In this document: positions 25,786 through 35,586 of the stretch, in pieces
Layout of the letters: each line of letters starts with the position of its first letter
Numbering within the stretch: position 1 is the stretch's first letter
Notes under the pieces: generated by a model
What the model saw: the letters and a program-made list of their open reading frames with translations, nothing else
Database searches by the model: none
What the model was told of the DNA's origin: nothing
Translations under genes and position numbers: made by a program
Source of the DNA: Actinomycetota bacterium
GTDB lineage: Bacteria > Actinomycetota > Actinomycetes > Propionibacteriales > Propionibacteriaceae
Assembly: GCA_020161795.1 (NCBI GenBank)
Contig: JAIUOR010000020.1
Location: 1 to 64,000, forward strand
DNA length: 64,000 bases
Direction: 5' to 3'

Positions 25786-26763
25786 ATGGCCGTCGTCACC
25801 ACGCGCCAGCTGCTCGACAGCGGCGTCCACTTCGGACATCAGACCCGCCGCTGGAACCCGAAGATGAAGCGGTTCATCTTCGCCGAGCGCAACGGCATCT
25901 ACATCATCGACCTGCAGCAGTCGTTGACCTACATCGACGCCGCCTACAAGTTCGTCAAGGAGACCGTCGCCAAGGGCGGCCAGATCCTCTTCATCGGCAC
26001 CAAGAAGCAGGCCCAGGAGGCGATCGCCGAGCAGGCGACCCGCGTCGGCATGCCCTACGTGAACCAGCGCTGGCTGGGCGGCATGCTCACCAACTTCGGC
26101 ACCATCTCCAAGCGCATCGGCAAGATGAAGGAGCTGGAGGGCCTCAACTTCGACGACGTCGCGGCCTCGGGCCTGACCAAGAAGGAACTGCTGCAGCAGA
26201 AGCGCAAGAAGGAGAAGCTGGCCAAGACCCTGGGCGGCATCCGTGACATGGGCCGGCTGCCGCAGGCGATCTGGGTGGTCGACACCAAGAAGGAGCACCT
26301 GGCGATCGACGAGGCCCGCAAGCTGCGGATCCCGATCATCGGCATCCTGGACACCAACTGCGATCCCGACGAGGTCGACTTCGCCATCCCGGGCAACGAC
26401 GACGCGATCCGCTCGGTCGCGCTGCTGACCCGCGTGGTCGCCGACGCCGTCGCGGACGGGCTGCTGGCCCGTTCGGCCGCCGCCACCAGCGGCGAAGAGG
26501 CCGAGCCGATGCCCGACTGGGAGCGCGAGCTGCTGGCCACCACCGACACCGCTGCGGTCTCCGAGGCCGAGGCTGTCGAGGGCAGCGACCTGCAGGCCAA
26601 CGAGCTCGCGGACGCCGTCGAGGGCGCCGTGGCCGAGACCGAGGCGCTCGCCGAAGTCGCTGAGGCCAACGAGGCCACTGAGGCCGTTGAGGTCGCCGAG
26701 GACGCCGCCGCGCTGGCCGCTGACGCCGCCGCCGAGGCTGCTGCCGAGCCCGAGACCAACTGA
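25786..26763 (+). CDS. rpsB: 30S ribosomal protein S2
   Basis: 325 residues from ATG 25786 (AAAGGAA upstream). Begins [27 protein letters not shown], the universal S2 start. The core ends near residue 235; the remainder is a long acidic Ala/Glu tail, longer than usual, ending in EPETN. First gene of the rpsB-tsf-pyrH-frr-cdsA-rlmN cluster. In-frame sequence upstream of the ATG is leader, not coding. Confidence 0.98.
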   Translation: MAVVTTRQLLDSGVHFGHQTRRWNPKMKRFIFAERNGIYIIDLQQSLTYIDAAYKFVKETVAKGGQILFIGTKKQAQEAIAEQATRVGMPYVNQRWLGGMLTNFGTISKRIGKMKELEGLNFDDVAASGLTKKELLQQKRKKEKLAKTLGGIRDMGRLPQAIWVVDTKKEHLAIDEARKLRIPIIGILDTNCDPDEVDFAIPGNDDAIRSVALLTRVVADAVADGLLARSAAATSGEEAEPMPDWERELLATTDTAAVSEAEAVEGSDLQANELADAVEGAVAETEALAEVAEANEATEAVEVAEDAAALAADAAAEAAAEPETN

Positions 26764-26796
26764 CCATTCCCCACTGACAGGACGACAACAACCAAG

Positions 26797-27609
26797 ATGG
26801 CAATCACTGCTGCTGATGTGAAGAAGCTCCGGGATCTCACCGGTGCCGGAATGATGGACGCCAAGAAGGCGCTCACCGAGGCCGACGGCGACTTCGAGGC
26901 CGCCACCGAGATCCTGCGGGTCTCCGGCCAGGCCAAGATGGCCAAGCGCTCCGACCGCGAGGCGAGCAACGGCCTGGTCGCCTCCGCTGGATCCACCGTG
27001 ATCCAGCTGGGCGCCGAGACCGACTTCGTGGCCAAGAACGCCGAGTTCATCGAGCTCGCCGAGCAGATCGCCGCCGCGGTGGACGCCGCCGGCGCGCACG
27101 GCGTTGAGGCGGCCAGCGCGGTCGCGCTCCCGTCCGGCCAGACGGTCGCCGAGGCGGTCGCCGAGCTCAGCGCGAAGATCGGCGAGAAGCTGGAACTGGC
27201 CAACGCCGCCAGCTACGCAGGTCCGGTCAGCGTCTACCTGCACAAGCGGTCCTCGGATCTGCCCCCGCAGGTCGGCGTCATGATCGAGTACGAAGGTGCC
27301 GACGCCGACTTCGTCCGCGGTATCGCGATGCAGATCGCCGCGATGTCTCCCCAGTGGGTGACCCGCGACGAGGTGCCGGCCGACGTGCTGGAGAAGGAGC
27401 GCCACATCGCCGAGCTCACCGCTCGCGAGGAGGGCAAGCCCGAGGCGATCATTCCCCGGATCGTCGAAGGCCGGCTGGGCGGCTTCTACAAGGAGGTCGT
27501 CCTGCTCGACCAGGCGTCGGTTTCGGACGACAAGCTGACGGTCGGCCAGTTGCTGGACAAGAATGGGGTCACCGTGAAGCGGTTCGTCCGCTTCTCCGCC
27601 GGAGCCTGA
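26797..27609 (+). CDS. tsf: Elongation factor Ts
   Basis: 270 residues. Guanine nucleotide exchange factor for EF-Tu. N-terminal UBA-like helix bundle (AADVKKLRDLTGAGMMDAKKAL), then the EF-Tu-contacting core with TDFVAKN. 33 nt downstream of rpsB, its conserved partner. Only weak Shine-Dalgarno (AGGA farther upstream). Confidence 0.98.
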   Translation: MAITAADVKKLRDLTGAGMMDAKKALTEADGDFEAATEILRVSGQAKMAKRSDREASNGLVASAGSTVIQLGAETDFVAKNAEFIELAEQIAAAVDAAGAHGVEAASAVALPSGQTVAEAVAELSAKIGEKLELANAASYAGPVSVYLHKRSSDLPPQVGVMIEYEGADADFVRGIAMQIAAMSPQWVTRDEVPADVLEKERHIAELTAREEGKPEAIIPRIVEGRLGGFYKEVVLLDQASVSDDKLTVGQLLDKNGVTVKRFVRFSAGA

Positions 27610-27642
27610 CCCGACCTCGTGTCTCGAGAAGAAGGAGCCCCC

Positions 27643-28356
27643 GTGCCCAGTCCTTACCGCCGCGTCCTACTCAAGCTCTCCGGTGAGGCGTTCGGGGGAG
27701 GCTCGATCGGCGTCGACCCCGACGTGATCGCCAGCCTCGCAGCCCAGATCGCCGGCGTGGTGGCGAGCGGGGTCGACGTGGCGATCGTGGTCGGCGGGGG
27801 CAACTTCTTCCGGGGCGCCGAGCTGCAGACCCGTGGCATGGATCGTGCCCGGGCCGACTACATGGGCATGCTCGGCACGGTGATGAACTGCCTGGCACTG
27901 CAGGATTTCTGCGAGAAGGCCGGGGTGCAGACCCGGGTGCAGAGCGCCATCGCCATGGGCCAGGTCGCCGAGCCGTACATCCCGCTGCGGGCCATCAGGC
28001 ACATGGAGAAGGGCCGCGTCGTGATCTTCGGTGCCGGCTCGGGCATGCCCTTCTTCTCCACCGACACGGTGGCCGCCCAGCGGGCGCTGGAGGTCAACGC
28101 GGACGTGCTGCTGATGGCCAAACAGGGCACCGACGGCGTCTACGACTCCGACCCCCGCACCAACCCGGATGCGGCCAAGTTCGACCATCTCAGCTACGAC
28201 GAGTTCCTCGCCCGCGACCTGAAGGTGGCCGACGCCACCGCGGTCAGCCTGGCCCGGGAGCACGGCCTGCCGATGGTCTTCTTCGACCTCGGGGTCGAAG
28301 GCAACATCGCCCGTGTGGTCGCGGGTGAGAAGATCGGTACAACCCTGCACGCCTAA
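27643..28356 (+). CDS. pyrH: UMP kinase
   Basis: 237 residues from GTG 27643, which has GAAGGAG before it; GTG 27619 further upstream lacks one. Phosphorylates UMP to UDP. Amino-acid-kinase fold with [12 protein letters not shown] at the start, [10 protein letters not shown], and the [13 protein letters not shown] segment binding ATP. Standard neighbour of tsf and frr. Confidence 0.97.
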   Translation: MPSPYRRVLLKLSGEAFGGGSIGVDPDVIASLAAQIAGVVASGVDVAIVVGGGNFFRGAELQTRGMDRARADYMGMLGTVMNCLALQDFCEKAGVQTRVQSAIAMGQVAEPYIPLRAIRHMEKGRVVIFGAGSGMPFFSTDTVAAQRALEVNADVLLMAKQGTDGVYDSDPRTNPDAAKFDHLSYDEFLARDLKVADATAVSLAREHGLPMVFFDLGVEGNIARVVAGEKIGTTLHA

Positions 28357-28383
28357 GGTTGCGGGAGCTGAAGGGAGACGGAC

Positions 28384-28941
28384 GTGATCGCCGACATCAT
28401 CAAGGACGCTGAGCACCGGATGGACGGGGCGGTCGAACATGCCCGGGAGGAGTTCGGTGCGATCCGCACCGGACGGGCCCACCCGGCGATGTTCAACAAG
28501 CTCCTGGTCGACTACTACGGCACGCCCACCCCGCTGCAGCAGCTCGCCACCTTCCAGGTTCCCGAGGCACGGGTGGTGCTGATCAGCCCCTTCGACCGCA
28601 ACGCGATGGCAGGCATCGAGAAGACGATCCGCGATTCCGACCTGGGCGTCAACCCGGCCAACGACGGCAACGTCATCCGGCTGGTGCTGCCGCAGCTCAC
28701 CGAGGAGCGGCGCAAGGAGTACATCAAGCTCGCCCGGCACAAGGCCGAGGAGGCCCGGGTCGCGGTGCGCAACACCCGCCGTCACGCGATCGACGCCACC
28801 AACAAGCTGGTCAAGGACAAGGAGATCGGCGAGGACGACGCCCGCGGCGCCGAGAAGCAACTCGATCAGCTGACCAAGAAGCATGTCGATGCTGTGGACG
28901 AGCTGCTGAAGGCCAAGGAAGCTGAACTGATGGAGGTCTGA
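28384..28941 (+). CDS. frr: Ribosome recycling factor
   Basis: 185 residues from GTG 28384. Splits post-termination ribosomes together with EF-G. Contains the family stretches FGAIRTGRAHPAMFNKLLVDYYGTPTPLQQLA and RRKEYIKLARHKAEEARVAVRNTRR. Its final A is shared with the ATG of cdsA (TGATG), so the two are coupled. Confidence 0.98.
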   Translation: MIADIIKDAEHRMDGAVEHAREEFGAIRTGRAHPAMFNKLLVDYYGTPTPLQQLATFQVPEARVVLISPFDRNAMAGIEKTIRDSDLGVNPANDGNVIRLVLPQLTEERRKEYIKLARHKAEEARVAVRNTRRHAIDATNKLVKDKEIGEDDARGAEKQLDQLTKKHVDAVDELLKAKEAELMEV

Positions 28942-29816
28942 TGACCTCACCCGATTCCGCGCCGACTCCGGCGCCCGCGCCGGTCAAGGCCGGACGCGAT
29001 CTGCCGGCCGCCATCCTGGTGGGGGTCGGTCTGCTCGCGGCGGTGGTCGTCACCCTGATCTGGTGGCACCCCGGCTTCATCCTGCTGATCGTCGTGCTGA
29101 CCTGCATGGGCGCGGTCGAGGTGCATCACGCCCTGAAGCGGATCGGGATGAACTCGGCGATCGTGCCGATCGTGGTGGGGACGATCGCCATCATCGGGGG
29201 CACCTACGCCGCGGCGATCCTGCAACCGATCGGCGGCATCCCGTGGCATGAGGTGCTGCTCGGCTGCCTGGCCATGACCGTCCTGCTGGCGCTGGTCTGG
29301 CGGATGCCAGGCGGCGCCGACGGCTATGTCAAGGACGCCGCGGCCAGCCTGTTCACGATCAGCTACATCCCGCTGCTGGCCTCCTTCATCGGGCTGCTGC
29401 TGGCCTCCCCGCACGGTGCCTGGAAGCTGGTGATGCTGGCGCTGTGCGTGGTCGGCAGCGATACCGGCGGCTATGCCTTCGGCGCCACCCTGGGCCGGCA
29501 TCCGATGGCGCCCAATATCAGCCCGAAGAAGACCTGGGAGGGGCTGGCCGGTTCGGTCGTCACCGCCTCGGCGGTCGGCATGGCCGCCGGCGGCCTGCTG
29601 CTCCACCTGCCATGGTGGTTCGGGCTGGCGATGGGTGTGAGCTGCGTCATCTTCGGCACGGCGGGCGACCTGATCGAGTCGCTGATCAAGCGCGACGTCG
29701 GTATCAAGGACATGTCCTCCTCGCTGCCCGGCCATGGCGGAGTGATGGACCGGCTCGATTCCATGTTGGTGGCCGCGCCGGCCGGCTGGCTGCTGTTCAC
29801 CCTGCTGCCGGTATGA
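28941..29816 (+). CDS. cdsA: Phosphatidate cytidylyltransferase
   Basis: 291 residues, polytopic (about eight membrane segments) after a Pro/Ala-rich N-terminus. Makes CDP-diacylglycerol for phospholipid synthesis. The family signature near the C-terminus is complete: [28 protein letters not shown], with SPKKTWEG earlier. Coupled to frr upstream and to rlmN downstream by 4-nt overlap (ATGA). Confidence 0.95.
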   Translation: MTSPDSAPTPAPAPVKAGRDLPAAILVGVGLLAAVVVTLIWWHPGFILLIVVLTCMGAVEVHHALKRIGMNSAIVPIVVGTIAIIGGTYAAAILQPIGGIPWHEVLLGCLAMTVLLALVWRMPGGADGYVKDAAASLFTISYIPLLASFIGLLLASPHGAWKLVMLALCVVGSDTGGYAFGATLGRHPMAPNISPKKTWEGLAGSVVTASAVGMAAGGLLLHLPWWFGLAMGVSCVIFGTAGDLIESLIKRDVGIKDMSSSLPGHGGVMDRLDSMLVAAPAGWLLFTLLPV

Positions 29817-31027
29817 CCAAACCGCTCACTCCGCAGGAGGAATCCGCCTACGCCGAGCTGGTCGCCCATGCCGAGGCGGGCCGGACCGTCCCACTGGTGA
29901 TGACCGCGCCGCGGCTCGGCAAGCCTCCGGTGCACTGGCTCGATCTCGACACCGACGCCCGGGCGTCCCTGGTGGCCGACCTCGGCCTGGCGAAGTTCCG
30001 CCGCGGGCAGCTCGACCGGCACCTCTTCGATCACCTCAGTCTCGATCCGGCCGAGTGGACGGACATGGCCCGCGCCGACGGCGACCGCCTGGCCGCCGCC
30101 GGGTTGCCGTCCCTGCTCACCCGGGTGCGCGATCTCTCCGCCGATGCCGGGACGACGGTGAAGACGCTGTGGCGACTGGTCGACGGCTCGCTGGTGGAGT
30201 CGGTGCTGATGAGGTACGGCGTCCCCGGCCTGCGGGCGTCCGGCAAGGGACGCGAGCGGGCCACCGTCTGCATCTCCTCCCAGGCCGGCTGCGGCATGGC
30301 CTGCCCGTTCTGCGCCACCGGCCAGGGCGGTCTGCAGCGCAACCTCACCGCGGCCGAGATCCTGCTGCAGGTGATGGATGCCGCCCGTACGTTGCGCGAC
30401 GGCGGCGTCCCGGGTGGCTCCGGCCGGGTGAACAACATCGTGTTCATGGGCATGGGCGAGCCGATGGCCAACTACAAGGCGGTGCTGGCCGCCGTCCGGA
30501 CGATCACCGCGCCGGTGCCGAACGGGCTCGGCATCTCGGCCCGTGGCGTGACCATCTCGACGGTCGGGCTGGTGCCCCGGATCAGGCAGCTCGCGGACGA
30601 AGGGCTGCCGGTCACCCTGGCGGTGAGCCTGCACGCCCCGGACGACGAGCTGCGCGACGAGCTCTGCCCGATCAACACCCGCTGGAACGTCGCCGAGGTG
30701 GTGGACGCCGCCCACGGCTACTTCACCGCGACCGGCCGCCGGGTCTCCATCGAGTACGCCCTGATCCGCGACGTGAACGACCAGCCCTGGCGCGCCGACG
30801 CGCTGGCCGAGGTGCTGCGCCGCCGTGGCGGTCACAGCTGGGTGCACGTCAACCTGATCCCGCTCAACCCCACGCCCGGCTCGAAGTGGACCGCCTCCCG
30901 CCGCAAGGACGAGGCCGAGTTCGTTCGCCGCCTGGAGGCAGCCGGCGTCCAGGTCACCGTCCGCGACACCCGCGGCCGCGAGATCGATGCGGCATGTGGG
31001 CAGTTGGCGGCGGAGGCGATCGAGTAG
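29813..31027 (+). CDS. rlmN: RlmN, radical-SAM rRNA/tRNA (adenine-C2) methyltransferase
   Basis: 404 residues from ATG 29813. The [4Fe-4S] SAM cluster is bound by C160, C164 and C167 (CGMACPFC), within the conserved [25 protein letters not shown] and the C-terminal cysteine of IDAACGQL (accepts the methyl group) are present. Modifies A2503 of 23S rRNA and A37 of some tRNAs. Last gene of the rpsB cluster. Its Fe-S cluster depends on assembly systems such as SUF. Confidence 0.95.
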   Translation: MTKPLTPQEESAYAELVAHAEAGRTVPLVMTAPRLGKPPVHWLDLDTDARASLVADLGLAKFRRGQLDRHLFDHLSLDPAEWTDMARADGDRLAAAGLPSLLTRVRDLSADAGTTVKTLWRLVDGSLVESVLMRYGVPGLRASGKGRERATVCISSQAGCGMACPFCATGQGGLQRNLTAAEILLQVMDAARTLRDGGVPGGSGRVNNIVFMGMGEPMANYKAVLAAVRTITAPVPNGLGISARGVTISTVGLVPRIRQLADEGLPVTLAVSLHAPDDELRDELCPINTRWNVAEVVDAAHGYFTATGRRVSIEYALIRDVNDQPWRADALAEVLRRRGGHSWVHVNLIPLNPTPGSKWTASRRKDEAEFVRRLEAAGVQVTVRDTRGREIDAACGQLAAEAIE

Positions 31028-31479
31028 ACGGAGCCGGCAGAGGATCATGACGACTGCGCGTTCTGCCGAGGCAGAGCAGCAGCTCATCAGGGAGATCTGC
31101 GATCGGAGAATCCGTTCCCGGCAACGGAGGCTTCGGGTTGAGCGAGCCCGGTGGCGTTCCCTGGCATGCGGAGGAGCATGCGGTCAGTCGCGAGGGAGCT
31201 GGTGGCGACTGAGCCGTCGGCTCATGCCCAGCCTGCGGCGAACGCTCACTGGCTCCTTCGCTGCGCGGCCAGCGCCACGTCGCTTATGAGGCTTACACAT
31301 CGCACAGCCACGCCATGTGCGGGACGGATGCTGGTTGGTCACTGGAGATTCCCGTCTCGGCTTCGTCTGCGGACGAAGAGAACGACACTACTCGGGGTGG
31401 TGGACGTAACGAAATCTGCCTTCCGCGTCCCGGGCTGCCAGCTGCACCCTGGCCGTTGACCGGCGTCAGGGCATGCCGG
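31028..31479. other. Atypical intergenic stretch, possible gene remnants
   Basis: 452 nt without a convincing gene. An 80-codon ORF (31047-31289, plus) and an overlapping ORF in another frame (31151-31459) exist. Both are Arg/Ser-rich, use many codons rare in the neighbours (AGA, GTT, TCT, CGT) and match nothing I recognise. A 7-bp hairpin (CTTCGTC/GACGAAG, 31361-31378) is present with no T tract. Lower G+C than either side; it flanks the HNH gene and may be transferred or decayed DNA. Confidence 0.4.
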
Positions 31480-32667
31480 TCAGGCGGCGGGTTCCGCGTG
31501 AGGGGTCGGAGGGTTGGGGTTGAAGTAGAGCCAACGGGTCTGGAGGGCTTCTCCGGTCGGCCCGCGCCAGGCAGGTTGAGGTAGATCTGGGGGAGGGGCC
31601 TTCAGGTTGGCCGGGCGCAAGGGATGCCCATGGTGGTTGTTGAAGACCAGCCCGGCGATGCGCTGCGGGTCGCCGTCGATGGTGAAGCTGCCTTTGTGGA
31701 GTTCGCCGTGGTGGAACGGGCAGAGGCTGATCAGGTTGGAAGGCTCGGTGACCCCGCCGTCGCGCCAGTGCTGGAGATGATGGTTCTCGAGGAAGCCGGT
31801 GGCCTGGCAGCCGGGGTAGCGGCAGCCCTTGTCGCGATCCTCGATCAGGACGCGGATGCGTTGCGGGACGATGCGGTGCTGGCGTCCTACGGCGACGGGC
31901 CTGCCATCGGTTTCCCAGACCGGGACGATGGTGGCATCGCAGGTGTACCGGTCTGCGAGGTGTCCGGGTAGGGCTCCCTTCCTGTGGAGCCAGGTCTGCT
32001 GGTCGGTGTCCAGGTGCAGCAGGACGCGGTAGCGGTTGCGACGATTGTCGGACGCGACGGCGTCCAGGGAGCGGTGCGCGACCTCGACGAATCCGTCGGC
32101 CAGGGTGGCCTCGGTGTGGCCGGCGGTGAACAGCGCGTCCTTGGCCTCGCGGATGGCCTGCTCGATCAGTTCAGCCTTCACGAGATCGCTGGTGGCGTAT
32201 CGCAGCAGGAACTGGTCGTCGAGGCGGCTCAGCTGCAGGGTGTCAGGCTTCACTCGTGGCTCGTGCTTGCGAGGCTCGGCGAACCAACCCGACAGCCCAC
32301 GACGGAGCTGGGTGACCGTCGCGCTCTCGGCGAAGGCCGTCACATCGGCGGAGTGCGTCGCGGGCACCCGATGGGCGAGTATCGCGACCTGATCCAGGGT
32401 GAGCCTGCCCTCGTTCAGCCGCTCGATCGCCTCAGGAAGGTCGTCGACGCGGTGGGCGATCGTGGTGAGCTTGCGGACGGTGCCGCGGTCGAGCCCGGTC
32501 CGGAACTCGAGGAAGTGCTCGACGGACCTGATGCCATCACCGACCCAGGCTTCGTCGGCGATGATCTGTGCGGTTGTGGCCACCAGTTGGGCGTGAAGCT
32601 GCGCGACCTGGCCGGACAGCACGCCGACCGCCGTGGAGGCTGTGTGCCAGTCGAGCCGGGTTTCCAT
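31480..32667 (-). CDS. DUF222/HNH endonuclease family protein (13E12 type)
   Basis: 395 residues from ATG 32667. N-terminal DUF222 domain (about 20-230) and a C-terminal HNH nuclease domain (about 283-325) with CRYPGC, ENHHLQHWRDGG, SNLISLCPFHHGELH, i.e. intact catalytic histidines and zinc cysteines. Such proteins form a multicopy family in actinobacteria (13E12 repeat proteins in M. tuberculosis); their role is unknown and spread by transfer is common. A+T-rich promoter region with a LexA-box-like site lies just upstream. In-frame N-terminal extension beyond 32667 is shadow. Confidence 0.9.
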   Translation of the reverse strand: METRLDWHTASTAVGVLSGQVAQLHAQLVATTAQIIADEAWVGDGIRSVEHFLEFRTGLDRGTVRKLTTIAHRVDDLPEAIERLNEGRLTLDQVAILAHRVPATHSADVTAFAESATVTQLRRGLSGWFAEPRKHEPRVKPDTLQLSRLDDQFLLRYATSDLVKAELIEQAIREAKDALFTAGHTEATLADGFVEVAHRSLDAVASDNRRNRYRVLLHLDTDQQTWLHRKGALPGHLADRYTCDATIVPVWETDGRPVAVGRQHRIVPQRIRVLIEDRDKGCRYPGCQATGFLENHHLQHWRDGGVTEPSNLISLCPFHHGELHKGSFTIDGDPQRIAGLVFNNHHGHPLRPANLKAPPPDLPQPAWRGPTGEALQTRWLYFNPNPPTPHAEPAA

Positions 32668-32680
32668 GCCCCCATAATAA

Positions 32681-32696
32681 TAGAACATACATTCGA
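32681..32696 (-). promoter_or_regulatory. LexA (SOS) box-like site before the HNH gene
   Basis: On the minus strand: TCGAATGTATGTTCTA, compared with the actinobacterial consensus TCGAAC-N4-GTTCGA: 10 of 12 fixed positions match. It ends about 13 nt before the start codon and overlaps the A+T-rich promoter (TATTAT lies between). Some M. tuberculosis 13E12 genes are known members of the LexA regulon, which raises the likelihood. Confidence 0.55.
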
Positions 32697-32735
32697 ATAC
32701 AAGCGGTATCGCGGTGCCTGACCCGAAGCCCAGCG

Positions 32736-34364
32736 CTACTCGGCGAAGGGGCGGATGTCGGCGTACTCCGCGATGACGGCCTCGATGTGCGCGACGGCTG
32801 CGTCGTCCAGACCGGCGTCGCCGGTCACCGCGCGCCAGCCCGCCGTGACCACGTCCCCATAGTTGTGGCCGTGGTGGGCTGGGACGGATTCGCCCATCAG
32901 CATGTCGACGGTGACCTGGACGGCGGTGACGCCGGGAATCCAGGTCATGGACGGGCTGACGTCCGGCGCCCGCTGGCCGGGCTCCAGCCACTCCGGGGAG
33001 CGCCAGAGCAGTTCCGGGCCCAGCCAGGTCACCGGGTCGGTGGCGTGCTGCAGGTAGAGCACGCGAGGCCGCGTCCATTCGCCGCCGAATTGCTCGTCGT
33101 CCGACCGGGACATCCAGCGGACCTCGCGGCCGCCGTCCAGTACCGGCTGCCAGGCCGGGCTACCCGGGTCGCGGGCGCCCTGCAGTGAACGCCACAGCGG
33201 TGAACCGTTGGGGCTGCCCACGAACATCGCACCATCGGTGCGGGCGCGGAGGTCGGTCACATCGGCGAACACCGCCTGGCTGCCGTGGGCGCCCAGGCTG
33301 AGCCCATAGCTGATCAGTCGGGGACGGGAGTCGGCCGGCAGTTCCCGCCACACCGCGTACACCTGGGCGAAGAGCTCCTCGGCGGCGGCCACGGGAGCGT
33401 CCGGGTCGAAGAGGAACGAGACCCAGCTCGGGGTGTAGGCGTACTGCATCGAGGCGATCGCGGTGTTGCCGGCGTGCAGGTACTCGACGGCGTCGGTCGT
33501 CTGGGCCTCCAGCCAACCCGAGCCGGTGGTGGTCGCCACCACCAGGACGTCGCGGTCGAAGGCTCTGGTGCGTCGTAGTTCGGCGACCACCAGTTGGGCA
33601 CGCTCGGCGAGGGTCGGGGCTGATTCCAGCCCGGCATAGACCCGGATCGGTTCCATCGCCGCCACGCCCGTGACCGCTGTGATCTCGCCGGCCGTTGGCC
33701 CGCCGGCGAGGAAGTTGCCGCCGTGGCGGCCAACGTCCTCCCACGCGATGGCGGAGCCGGAGCCCGCCGACCGGTACGGCGCAGCCGGTTCGATCGCCTC
33801 GGCGTCCGGCAGGCCGTTGCGGTCGGCGTAGATCGAGTCGACCGCCGCCAACGCGCCACCCACCAGCAGGCCCAGCGCGAGGACGACGACGGTGCCGGCT
33901 CCCAGGACGCCGGCCAGCACGCCTCGCCGTCGGCGCAGAGAGCCGAAGACCCGACGAACGCCCTTGCCGGCAGCGAGCAACAGCACGACCAACGGCAGGA
34001 ACCCGCTCAGGAAGCCGGCCACCGACGAGGTGGGCAGCGGCGGCATCTCCACCATCCGGCGCACCTCGTTCTGCCACATCATCGCCAGCGAGGACAGCCC
34101 GGCGAGGGCAATCAGCCAGGCGAGCCCGTAGCCGATCCACCACCGGCGCTGGGCAACGGCCGACGGCCGCCAACGCACCCGGGAGCCCACCAGGGCGAGG
34201 ATCGCGGCGCCGACCAGATAGCCCAGCCCGAAGGCGAGCGCCGCCACAGCTCCCTGCAGTACGGCAGGCCGCGGCAGCAGCGAGGGAGTCACCGACAGCC
34301 CGGCCAGGATCAGGCCGAGCGCCGATCCACCCGGATCGACCTGCCACCAGCGGCGTTGCGACAT
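32736..34364 (-). CDS. Abhydrolase_9 family membrane protein
   Basis: 542 residues. Four N-terminal membrane segments (about 10-55, 73-95, 105-125, 140-165) are followed by an extracytoplasmic alpha/beta-hydrolase-like domain with nucleophile elbow YGLSLG (in LISYGLSLGAHGSQAVF). This matches the actinobacterial alpha/beta-hydrolase family PF10081 with its N-terminal membrane domain. Possible lipid or ester hydrolase at the cell surface; substrate unknown. TACTCT ends 7 nt before the ATG, so probably leaderless. Confidence 0.85.
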   Translation of the reverse strand: MSQRRWWQVDPGGSALGLILAGLSVTPSLLPRPAVLQGAVAALAFGLGYLVGAAILALVGSRVRWRPSAVAQRRWWIGYGLAWLIALAGLSSLAMMWQNEVRRMVEMPPLPTSSVAGFLSGFLPLVVLLLAAGKGVRRVFGSLRRRRGVLAGVLGAGTVVVLALGLLVGGALAAVDSIYADRNGLPDAEAIEPAAPYRSAGSGSAIAWEDVGRHGGNFLAGGPTAGEITAVTGVAAMEPIRVYAGLESAPTLAERAQLVVAELRRTRAFDRDVLVVATTTGSGWLEAQTTDAVEYLHAGNTAIASMQYAYTPSWVSFLFDPDAPVAAAEELFAQVYAVWRELPADSRPRLISYGLSLGAHGSQAVFADVTDLRARTDGAMFVGSPNGSPLWRSLQGARDPGSPAWQPVLDGGREVRWMSRSDDEQFGGEWTRPRVLYLQHATDPVTWLGPELLWRSPEWLEPGQRAPDVSPSMTWIPGVTAVQVTVDMLMGESVPAHHGHNYGDVVTAGWRAVTGDAGLDDAAVAHIEAVIAEYADIRPFAE

Positions 34365-34371
34365 GGGCGTC

Positions 34372-34377
34372 AGAGTA
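34372..34377 (-). promoter_or_regulatory. -10 box of the Abhydrolase_9 gene
   Basis: TACTCT on the minus strand, 7 nt before ATG 34364; fits the recurrent leaderless layout. Confidence 0.5.
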
Positions 34378-34452
34378 GACCTCCGCGGACGGCCGCCCTG
34401 GCGCTGGTCACCGATCGCGGATGCCGCAGGTGTATCCGCCCGGCAGGCGGGA

Positions 34453-34797
34453 TCACCGCTCGATCTCGGCCACCCGGGCCGCGATCAGCCGCTCCAGGAC
34501 GTCGGCGGGGATCGGCTGCTCGGCGGTGAACCGGACGGTGCCCTTGGCCAGCGAGAAGCCCGCCAGGTCGTCGCGGACGGTGTCCAGCGCTGCCGGGCTG
34601 AACGGGTACAGCCCGATATGGCCCTTGGCGTTCATCACCGCCAGCAGGGGTTTGCCGCGGTAGCGCAGCGCCGGCATGCCGTAGCCGACGCCGTCGACCG
34701 CGTCCGGCACGAGTTCCCGCGCGCGCTGGTAGACCGCCGTGATCGCCGTCCGTTCCGGCTCGGGCAGTTCGGCCAGGTAGTCGTCCAGCTCGGACAT
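34453..34797 (-). CDS. DUF1801 / YdhG-like protein
   Basis: 114 residues, whole length a DUF1801 domain: YLAELPEPERTAITAVYQRARELVPDA, then GYGMPALRYRGKPLLAVMNAKGHIGLYPF. Related to the Fra-like 'iron chaperone' and YdhG proteins; the real function is uncertain. Starts 9 nt after the KDPG aldolase stop, so likely co-transcribed with it. Confidence 0.88.
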   Translation of the reverse strand: MSELDDYLAELPEPERTAITAVYQRARELVPDAVDGVGYGMPALRYRGKPLLAVMNAKGHIGLYPFSPAALDTVRDDLAGFSLAKGTVRFTAEQPIPADVLERLIAARVAEIER

Positions 34798-34806
34798 GGG
34801 CGCGGC

Positions 34807-35424
34807 CTATCGCCGCGCGACCGCGTCGGCGGTGAGCTGCCGCACCGCGGCGAAGTCTCCGGCGCGGATCGCCGCGGCCGGCACCATCCAGGAGCCGCCG
34901 ACCGCGATGACCGACGGCACGGACAAGTAGTCGGCCAGGTTGTTCAGCCCCACCCCTCCGGTCGGCACGAACTTCACCTGGCCGAACGGCGCCGACAGCG
35001 CCTTGATCGCGGCGGGGCCGCCGAAGGTGCCGGCCGGGAAGAACTTCAGGGTGTCCAGGCCCAGCTCCAGCGCGGCCTGGATCTCGGTGGGTGTGACCGC
35101 GCCGGGCAGCACCGCGACGCCCCGCTCCCGGGCGCGCTCGACCACGGCCACGCTCGTGCCCGGCGAGACGATGTAGCTGGCGCCGGCATCAACCACCCGG
35201 TCGACCTGATCGGCGGTCAGCACGGTTCCGGCGCCCACCAGCATGTCGCCGCGGGCGGCCATGATGCCGATCGACTCGATCGCCGCGTCGGTACGCAGGG
35301 TCACCTCGGCAACCGGAAGCCCGCCGGCCACCAGTGCCTCGGCCAGGGGCGCGGCGTCGGACGCGCTGTCGAGCACCACCACGGGGATGATGCGATGGGC
35401 GGCCAGTGCCTCCAGTGTGCTCAC
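34807..35424 (-). CDS. eda: KDPG/KHG aldolase
   Basis: 205 residues from GTG 35424, with AGGAGG 8 nt before it. Class I aldolase cleaving 2-keto-3-deoxy-6-phosphogluconate to pyruvate and glyceraldehyde-3-phosphate. Schiff-base lysine K127 (LKFFPAG), catalytic E40 and R44 (AEVTLRT), and GAGTV at 65-69 are visible. No Entner-Doudoroff dehydratase or sugar kinase is next to it. Divergent from dxr, sharing a 160-nt gap. Confidence 0.92.
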   Translation of the reverse strand: MSTLEALAAHRIIPVVVLDSASDAAPLAEALVAGGLPVAEVTLRTDAAIESIGIMAARGDMLVGAGTVLTADQVDRVVDAGASYIVSPGTSVAVVERARERGVAVLPGAVTPTEIQAALELGLDTLKFFPAGTFGGPAAIKALSAPFGQVKFVPTGGVGLNNLADYLSVPSVIAVGGSWMVPAAAIRAGDFAAVRQLTADAVARR

Positions 35425-35573
35425 TACTGCTACCTCCTGTTGCCGGCCCACGGCCGTCCTGCCTCTCCGGCGCTGGGCCGGTTCCGCTGTCGAGCATAGG
35501 GTCGCCCGGCACGGCTGGCCACTGATGCGGCACGCTGATCCGGTCCTCGGTCGGGGATTGCCGCAGCCGCCCA

Positions 35574-35579
35574 TACACT
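35574..35579 (+). promoter_or_regulatory. -10 box of the dxr operon
   Basis: TACACT ends 7 nt before the GTG at 35587, with no Shine-Dalgarno; leaderless start inferred. Confidence 0.5.
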
Positions 35580-35586
35580 GACGCTT

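Noticed and set aside
25690-27405. 571-codon minus-strand frame over rpsB and tsf
   Set aside because: Antisense of two certain genes; no ribosome site or family match.
31047-31289. 80-codon ORF as a real gene
   Set aside because: Arg-rich, odd codons, no family; kept only as a note in the atypical stretch.
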